A stretch of 64,000 nt of DNA from Ferrimonas sediminicola. GTDB lineage: Bacteria; Pseudomonadota; Gammaproteobacteria; Enterobacterales; Shewanellaceae. The position numbers were made by a program, and so were the translations under genes. The notes under the pieces were generated by a model. It saw only the letters and a program-made list of their open reading frames with translations, was not told where the DNA came from and ran no database searches. Below are positions 59,920-64,000 of the stretch, in pieces. Within the stretch, counting starts at the first letter, position 1; each line of letters begins with the position of its first letter. The stretch lies in the NCBI RefSeq assembly GCF_005116715.1, contig NZ_SWCI01000001.1:62001-126000 (forward strand), given 5' to 3'.

Positions 59920-60030
59920 ATGCGACAGGCCCGCTTACCTCATCTATATGTGCTGATCTTCGGTGTGCTGTTGGCCCTGACCCCCTTCGTCATCAACGCC
60001 TTTATGATGATCTCCGGCAATCTGGTCTGA
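59920..60030 (+). CDS. 36-residue single-pass membrane peptide, FNR-box controlled
   Basis: An unannotated small gene: MRQARLPHLYVLIFGVLLAL then TPFVINAFMMISGNLV, stop TGA. GGAG lies 7 bases before the ATG. A short positive N-terminus (Arg 2, Arg 5, His 8) followed by about 22 hydrophobic residues predicts one helix with the C-terminus outside. A perfect FNR box and a -10 at the right spacing are just upstream, so it should be induced without oxygen. Size and topology recall small oxidase or reductase subunits (CydX, CydH, NapE-like), but I recognise no family. Confidence 0.6.
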   Translation: MRQARLPHLYVLIFGVLLALTPFVINAFMMISGNLV

Positions 60031-60099
60031 TTCCCTCCTTGATTCCCAGTCCCGGTTCGATAGTCTGAGGAGCATGGAAGCCTCCCTGGAGCCAGGACA

Positions 60100-60405
60100 A
60101 TGTCTTTAAAATCCTTCGTTGTTTTTCTCACTTTACCCCTGATGTGTGCCGGTGTTCTGGCCCAGGTGGAGCCGGTGGTGATCGCCCAGCCCCAACAGCT
60201 GCAATCCGTCTGCTGGTTTGAAGGGCGGAAGTATTCTCAGGGGGCCCGCATCGAGATGGTGGGCAGGATGGTGCTCTGTGCGCCCAGGGACCCGCTGATG
60301 ATCGACGGCCCGCTGGTGTGGCTGAGCCTGGATGAACAGGATAACCCTGTCTACCCTGAGCCGCGCCGGCCCAATAAGATCACCATCAACAAAAACCAGG
60401 GCTGA
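60100..60405 (+). CDS. DUF1496 family exported protein
   Basis: 101 residues with a signal peptide (MSLKSFVVFLTLPLMCAGVLA, cleavage near 21). The mature part has SVCWFEGRKYSQGARIEMVG and then RMVLCAP, two Cys about 23 residues apart around a WFxGRxYSxGA core, the pattern of DUF1496 (YnjH-like) periplasmic proteins of unknown function. The two cysteines could form a disulfide. Convergent with xerC. Confidence 0.72.
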   Translation: MSLKSFVVFLTLPLMCAGVLAQVEPVVIAQPQQLQSVCWFEGRKYSQGARIEMVGRMVLCAPRDPLMIDGPLVWLSLDEQDNPVYPEPRRPNKITINKNQG

Positions 60406-60433
60406 TTCAGTCCAAAGCCCATTGCTGAGTCGC

Positions 60434-61321
60434 TCAGGATTTCTTGGCCCTGGGGTGGGCTTGGTCGTAGACTTCGGCCAGGTGCTGGAAATCCAGATGG
60501 GTATAGACCTGGGTGGTGCTGAGGTTGGCGTGGCCCAGCAGCTCCTGCACGGCCCGCAGATCCCCGGAGGACTCCAGCATATGGGTGGCGAAGGCGTGGC
60601 GCAGCTTGTGGGGGTGGACCCTGGCGCCCACCGACTGCTCCATGCCCCACTTGGCCATGCGCGCCTGCACCGAGCGGTGGCTGATGCGTTTGCCCCGGCT
60701 GGAGAGGAACAGCGCCCCATCGTCCGGATCCAGTGGCTGGGGGCGGCAGCAGAGCCACAGTTTCAGGCAGGCCACGGCGGTTGTGGTTACCGGCAGCAGC
60801 CGAGTCTTGCCCCCCTTGCCGGTGACCCGTACCTGCCGTTCATTGAGATCCAGATCCGCCAAGTCCAGGGAGACCAGCTCCGCCAGGCGTAAGCCACTGG
60901 AGTAGAGCAACTCCATCATCGTCCGATCACGGATCACCAGGGGATCCTGGCCCTCCAGGCTGAGGAGCTGATCCATCTGGTCCACATCCAGGTTTTTTGG
61001 CAGCGGCTTGCCCTGTTTCGGTGCAGACAGGTGTTTGGCGGGGTTCTGCTCCATCTCGCCGCAGAGCACCAGGAACTCGCCCAGCTGCCTCAGGGCGGAC
61101 AGGGTCAGGGCCAGGGAGCGGGGGGAGAGTCCCCGACGGTGGAGCTTGGCCAGCAGGGCCTGCAGCTGCTCCAGGGTGACTCGCTGCCAGCGGTCCATCC
61201 CCTGCTCCCTGAGCAGGGGGGCGCAGCGTTCCAGTTCACGCAGGTAGTTGCGGCAGGTGTGGGGGGAGTACTGACGCTCGCTGCGCAGGTAGCGCTCGAA
61301 GCGGGCCAGGGTGTCAACCAT
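60434..61321 (-). CDS. xerC: Site-specific tyrosine recombinase XerC
   Basis: 295 residues. N-terminal SAM-like core-binding domain ([23 protein letters not shown]), then the catalytic domain with all key residues: Arg in [12 protein letters not shown] (about 149), Lys in [11 protein letters not shown] (about 171), His-x-x-Arg in [14 protein letters not shown] (about 239-242), His in [14 protein letters not shown] (about 265) and nucleophile Tyr (about 274). It resolves chromosome dimers at dif with XerD. It overlaps the DUF484 gene by 8 bases in the standard dapF-DUF484-xerC arrangement. Confidence 0.95.
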   Translation of the reverse strand: MVDTLARFERYLRSERQYSPHTCRNYLRELERCAPLLREQGMDRWQRVTLEQLQALLAKLHRRGLSPRSLALTLSALRQLGEFLVLCGEMEQNPAKHLSAPKQGKPLPKNLDVDQMDQLLSLEGQDPLVIRDRTMMELLYSSGLRLAELVSLDLADLDLNERQVRVTGKGGKTRLLPVTTTAVACLKLWLCCRPQPLDPDDGALFLSSRGKRISHRSVQARMAKWGMEQSVGARVHPHKLRHAFATHMLESSGDLRAVQELLGHANLSTTQVYTHLDFQHLAEVYDQAHPRAKKS

Positions 61322-61976
61322 GGCGCAGTTGGGGGATCTTGTAGGCCAGCAGCTGACGGATCTGATCCAGCATCATGGTGTCCATATCCGGGGAGAAGTG
61401 GCTGGGATCGTTGGAGGCGATGGCCAGCAGGGCCACCGGGGTGCCACGATCGCCGATGCAGACCAGGGCGACCGAGCCATTCTCCTGGGCTACCAGGGGG
61501 TTTTGCTCCTGGGCCGGCAGGCGCCCCAGGTAGTAGCCCTCCTCGTTGAGGCGGCGCCGCAGGATCAGGTTGAGTTCCGGCTGGTCAAACTGGCCACCGC
61601 TGTCGGTGACCGCCAGCCGCACCTTGGCGAAGCGGAAGCGGCGCTTGAAGCTGTCCACCAGCACCCGGTTGACCTCCTCCAAGCTGTCGGTTTCCAGCAG
61701 GTCGAAGAACAGCTGGTTGTAGAAGCGGTAGATATCTTCGTTGCGGGAGGCGACGGAGAGCAGGGAGGTGATCTCCTCCTCCAACTGAGCGACGCGGGCG
61801 CGCAGGTTCTGCTGTTGGTGCTCTATCAGGGAGACGGTGCCGCGCTCGGTGTGGGGGATGCGCAGGCTCAGCAGCAGTTCCGGGTGGCGAATGAAGAAGT
61901 CTGAGTTCTCCAACAGGTACTCCTTGACGATGTCGGTGCTCAGGGCTTTCAGGCTGTCGGTGTAATCGTGCTTCAT
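61314..61976 (-). CDS. DUF484 family protein (GAF-like)
   Basis: 220 residues from the ATG at 61976, which overlaps the dapF stop. [22 protein letters not shown] near the N-terminus, [20 protein letters not shown] then a coiled coil (about 50-80), and a GAF-like C-terminal domain. DUF484 proteins are conserved between dapF and xerC in gammaproteobacteria; their function is not established. Confidence 0.9.
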   Translation of the reverse strand: MKHDYTDSLKALSTDIVKEYLLENSDFFIRHPELLLSLRIPHTERGTVSLIEHQQQNLRARVAQLEEEITSLLSVASRNEDIYRFYNQLFFDLLETDSLEEVNRVLVDSFKRRFRFAKVRLAVTDSGGQFDQPELNLILRRRLNEEGYYLGRLPAQEQNPLVAQENGSVALVCIGDRGTPVALLAIASNDPSHFSPDMDTMMLDQIRQLLAYKIPQLRHG

Positions 61977-62800
61977 AATCCAATCTGACCATCGTAGACG
62001 TGTACGGCTGGCCCGGTCATCTCCACCACCTTGCCCTGGCCCTGCCATTCAATGTGTAAGGTACCACCTGGCAGGTCGACGCGCACCCTGTCGCCCAATA
62101 CCCCCTGATGCTGACCAATCACCGCCGCTGCGCAGGCTCCAGTGCCGCAGGCCAGGGTTTCGCCGACACCACGCTCATACACCCGCAGGCGGATGTGGCG
62201 ATCGGAGAGCACCTGCATAAAGCCCACATTGACCCCCTTGGCGAAGCGCTCGTGGGTGGTTAGGCTGCGGCCGATCCCCTCGACATCGGCCTGATCCAGG
62301 TCGTCCACCTTAAGGACGCAGTGGGGATTGCCCATGGAGACGGCGCCGCACAGGTGCACCGCGTCGTTGGTCTGTAGCAGGTAGGTTTTCTCCACCTTGT
62401 TGGCCCGGAAGGGCAGCGAGGCGGGCTCGAAGTTGGGCACCCCCATGTTGACTGTCACCTGGTTGTCACTGCCCAGCTGCAGGGAGAGGGAGCCCGCCTT
62501 GGTGCTGACGCCGATGCGGTCCTTGTTGGTCAGCCCCTTCATCCGTACGAAACGGGCGAAACAGCGGGCACCATTGCCACAGTTTTCCACCTCGCTGCCA
62601 TCGGCATTGAAGATGCGGTAGTGGAAATCCAGCTCAGGGTCATAGGGGGGCTCAACCAGGAGCAGCTGATCGAAGCCCACACCAAAATGCCTATCCCCCA
62701 GGCGACGGATCTGCTCCGGGGAGAGATAGAGGTTTTGGGTGACGGCGTCGACGACCATGAAGTCGTTGCCTAACCCCTGCATTTTGGAGAAGTGAATCAA
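61973..62800 (-). CDS. dapF: Diaminopimelate epimerase
   Basis: 275 residues, typical length. Converts LL- to meso-diaminopimelate. Start [20 protein letters not shown]. The two catalytic cysteines are in [13 protein letters not shown] (about 73) and [14 protein letters not shown] (about 217), with [13 protein letters not shown] in between. 35 bases downstream of lysA on the same strand; a lysine/peptidoglycan biosynthesis pair. Confidence 0.96.
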   Translation of the reverse strand: MIHFSKMQGLGNDFMVVDAVTQNLYLSPEQIRRLGDRHFGVGFDQLLLVEPPYDPELDFHYRIFNADGSEVENCGNGARCFARFVRMKGLTNKDRIGVSTKAGSLSLQLGSDNQVTVNMGVPNFEPASLPFRANKVEKTYLLQTNDAVHLCGAVSMGNPHCVLKVDDLDQADVEGIGRSLTTHERFAKGVNVGFMQVLSDRHIRLRVYERGVGETLACGTGACAAAVIGQHQGVLGDRVRVDLPGGTLHIEWQGQGKVVEMTGPAVHVYDGQIGL

Positions 62801-62835
62801 GAGGCTACCCCTGTTGAATCTGAATTTTTACTAGT

Positions 62836-64000
62836 TTACGGCAGCAGATGCTCACCTTGCCACAACTGATTCAGGGTTTCTCGCTCCCGAATCAGGTGGG
62901 CCTGGCTGCCGTCCACCATCACTTCGGCGACGCGGGGACGGCTGTTGTAGTTGGATGCCATGGCGAAGCCATAGGCGCCGGCGCTGCGAACCGCCAGCAG
63001 ATCCCCCCCCTTCACCCTCAGCTGGCGCTCCTTGCCCAGGAAGTCACCGGTCTCACACACCGGGCCCACCACGTCGTAGAGGCGCTCCCTGCCCGCCCTC
63101 GGGGTGACCGGAATGATCTTCTGCCAGGCGCCGTAGAGGCTGGGGCGAAGCAGGTCGTTCATGGCGGCATCCACCACGGCAAAGTCCCTCTCCTCCCCCT
63201 GCTTGAGGTATTCGATGCGGGTCACCAGAATGCCGGCGTTGGCCATGATGGCGCGTCCCGGCTCGAAGATCAGGCTGAGCCGGCGCCCTTTGAGTCCCTG
63301 CAGCAGCGCCCTGGCATACTGGTCCGGATGAGGCGGAGTTTCATCGTCGTAGGTCACCCCCAGGCCGCCACCCACGTCCAGGTGTTCGAGGTGAATCCCC
63401 TCCCGCTCAAGCTGGTCAATCAGCGCCAGCAACCGTTCCAGGGCGGCGAGGAAGGGGGGCAGGCTGGTGAGCTGGGAGCCGATGTGGCAGTCCACCCCCT
63501 TGATCTCGATATGGGACAGGCGGGCGGCGCGGCGATAGCTGTCCAGGGCCCGGGCCATGGGGATGCCGAACTTGTTCTCCTTGAGGCCGGTGGAGATGTA
63601 GGGATGGGTGTTGGCATCCACGTCCGGGTTGATTCTCAGCGAGACCGGGGCCACGACGCTCATCTCCCGAGCCACCAGGTTGAGCCGTTCCAGCTCAGCT
63701 TCCGACTCCACATTGAAGCAGTGGATCCCCGCCGTCAGCGCCTGGCGCATCTCGTCGGCGGATTTGCCCACCCCGGAGAACACCACTTTGGTCGGATCAC
63801 CGCCGGCCTGAAGCACCCGGGCCAGTTCGCCCCCGGAGACGATGTCGAAGCCGCTGCCCAGACGGGCCAGCAGGTTGAGCACTGCCAGGTTGGCGTTGGC
63901 CTTGACCGCGTAGCAGATCAGGTGAGGGTGGTCTCCCACGGCACGGTCGAAGGCGTGCCAGTGCCGTTCCAGGGTGGCCCTGGAGTAGAGATAGAGAGGG
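62836..64000 (-). CDS. lysA: Diaminopimelate decarboxylase (5' end beyond the window)
   Basis: Partial: 388 codons visible; the frame continues past the right edge (LYLYSRATLERHWHAFDRAV at the boundary), so the start codon is not seen. Fold-type III PLP enzyme: the PLP lysine in CYAVKANANLAVLN, GFDIVSGGELARVLQAG, HIGSQLTSL, DVGGGLGVTYDDE, EPGRAIMANAG and the substrate cysteine in GPVCETGDFL (about 60 residues before the end). It decarboxylates meso-diaminopimelate to lysine. Same strand and order as the common lysA-dapF-DUF484-xerC cluster. Confidence 0.95.
   Translation of the reverse strand, partial: PLYLYSRATLERHWHAFDRAVGDHPHLICYAVKANANLAVLNLLARLGSGFDIVSGGELARVLQAGGDPTKVVFSGVGKSADEMRQALTAGIHCFNVESEAELERLNLVAREMSVVAPVSLRINPDVDANTHPYISTGLKENKFGIPMARALDSYRRAARLSHIEIKGVDCHIGSQLTSLPPFLAALERLLALIDQLEREGIHLEHLDVGGGLGVTYDDETPPHPDQYARALLQGLKGRRLSLIFEPGRAIMANAGILVTRIEYLKQGEERDFAVVDAAMNDLLRPSLYGAWQKIIPVTPRAGRERLYDVVGPVCETGDFLGKERQLRVKGGDLLAVRSAGAYGFAMASNYNSRPRVAEVMVDGSQAHLIRERETLNQLWQGEHLLP

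Noticed and set aside
1-64000. Mobile elements, CRISPR arrays, tRNA or rRNA genes
   Set aside because: No transposase, integrase (other than housekeeping xerC), phage gene, regularly spaced repeat, CCA-ended cloverleaf or rRNA segment was seen on reading both strands; a tRNAscan or CRISPR search could confirm.

Overview
The window reads as chromosomal DNA of a GC-rich gammaproteobacterium of the Alteromonadales, close to Shewanella/Ferrimonas. This is inferred from recognisable families and gene order: a prpR-prpB-prpC-acnD-prpF cluster, an attenuated ilv operon beside yifB, polA-spf-engB-csrC-yihI-hemN synteny, a moa-mod cluster, a membrane formate dehydrogenase with a Cys-type catalytic subunit, and the xerC-DUF484-dapF-lysA block. 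No rRNA, tRNA, transposase, integrase, phage gene or CRISPR array was seen. Both ends are cut inside genes (prpF on the left, lysA on the right).

Layout. 1-5.9 kb (minus strand): methylcitrate cycle operon with its GntR regulator and three copies of a TTGTCnACAA operator-like palindrome. 5.9-9.4 kb: two tandem YihG-type acyltransferases and the ComM/YifB ATPase. 9.5-17.1 kb (plus): leader peptide and attenuator, then ilvC (short class I type)-ilvG-ilvM-ilvE-ilvD-ilvA. 17.2-21.6 kb: an RND efflux pair behind an AcrR-like operator. 21.7-29.6 kb: class V aminotransferase, two alpha/beta hydrolases, DUF1244, DUF885 lipoprotein, adenosine deaminase and hemN. 29.9-37 kb: yihI, a methyltransferase, a CsrB/CsrC-type RNA, cytochrome c4, engB, an unassigned candidate sRNA, Spot 42 and polA (with DnaA boxes upstream). 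37.3-40 kb: elbB, a GNAT, an HD hydrolase and the queuosine precursor transporter yhhQ.

40.1-48.3 kb is a molybdenum cofactor island: moeA-moeB on the plus strand face a leftward moaA-B-C-D-E-modA-B-C run headed by a Moco riboswitch, recognised by its GAAA tetraloop and 11-nt receptor. 48.5-53.5 kb: ETF-ubiquinone oxidoreductase, a degenerate GGDEF membrane protein paired with a PfkB kinase, and a HemN-like radical SAM protein. 53.8-59.3 kb: a small ToxR/CadC-like regulator and the fdh operon (Tat-target small protein, FdhA, FdhB, FdhC), the molybdo- or tungsto-enzyme the Moco island could serve. 59.8-64 kb: a perfect FNR box followed by an unannotated 36-residue membrane peptide, a DUF1496 protein, and xerC-DUF484-dapF-lysA.

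The least explained items are the FNR-box membrane peptide, the candidate sRNA between spf and engB, the hairpin array/42-codon frame upstream of add, and an in-frame duplication of the FdhC C-terminus beyond its stop codon. The rest is largely conserved core genome.
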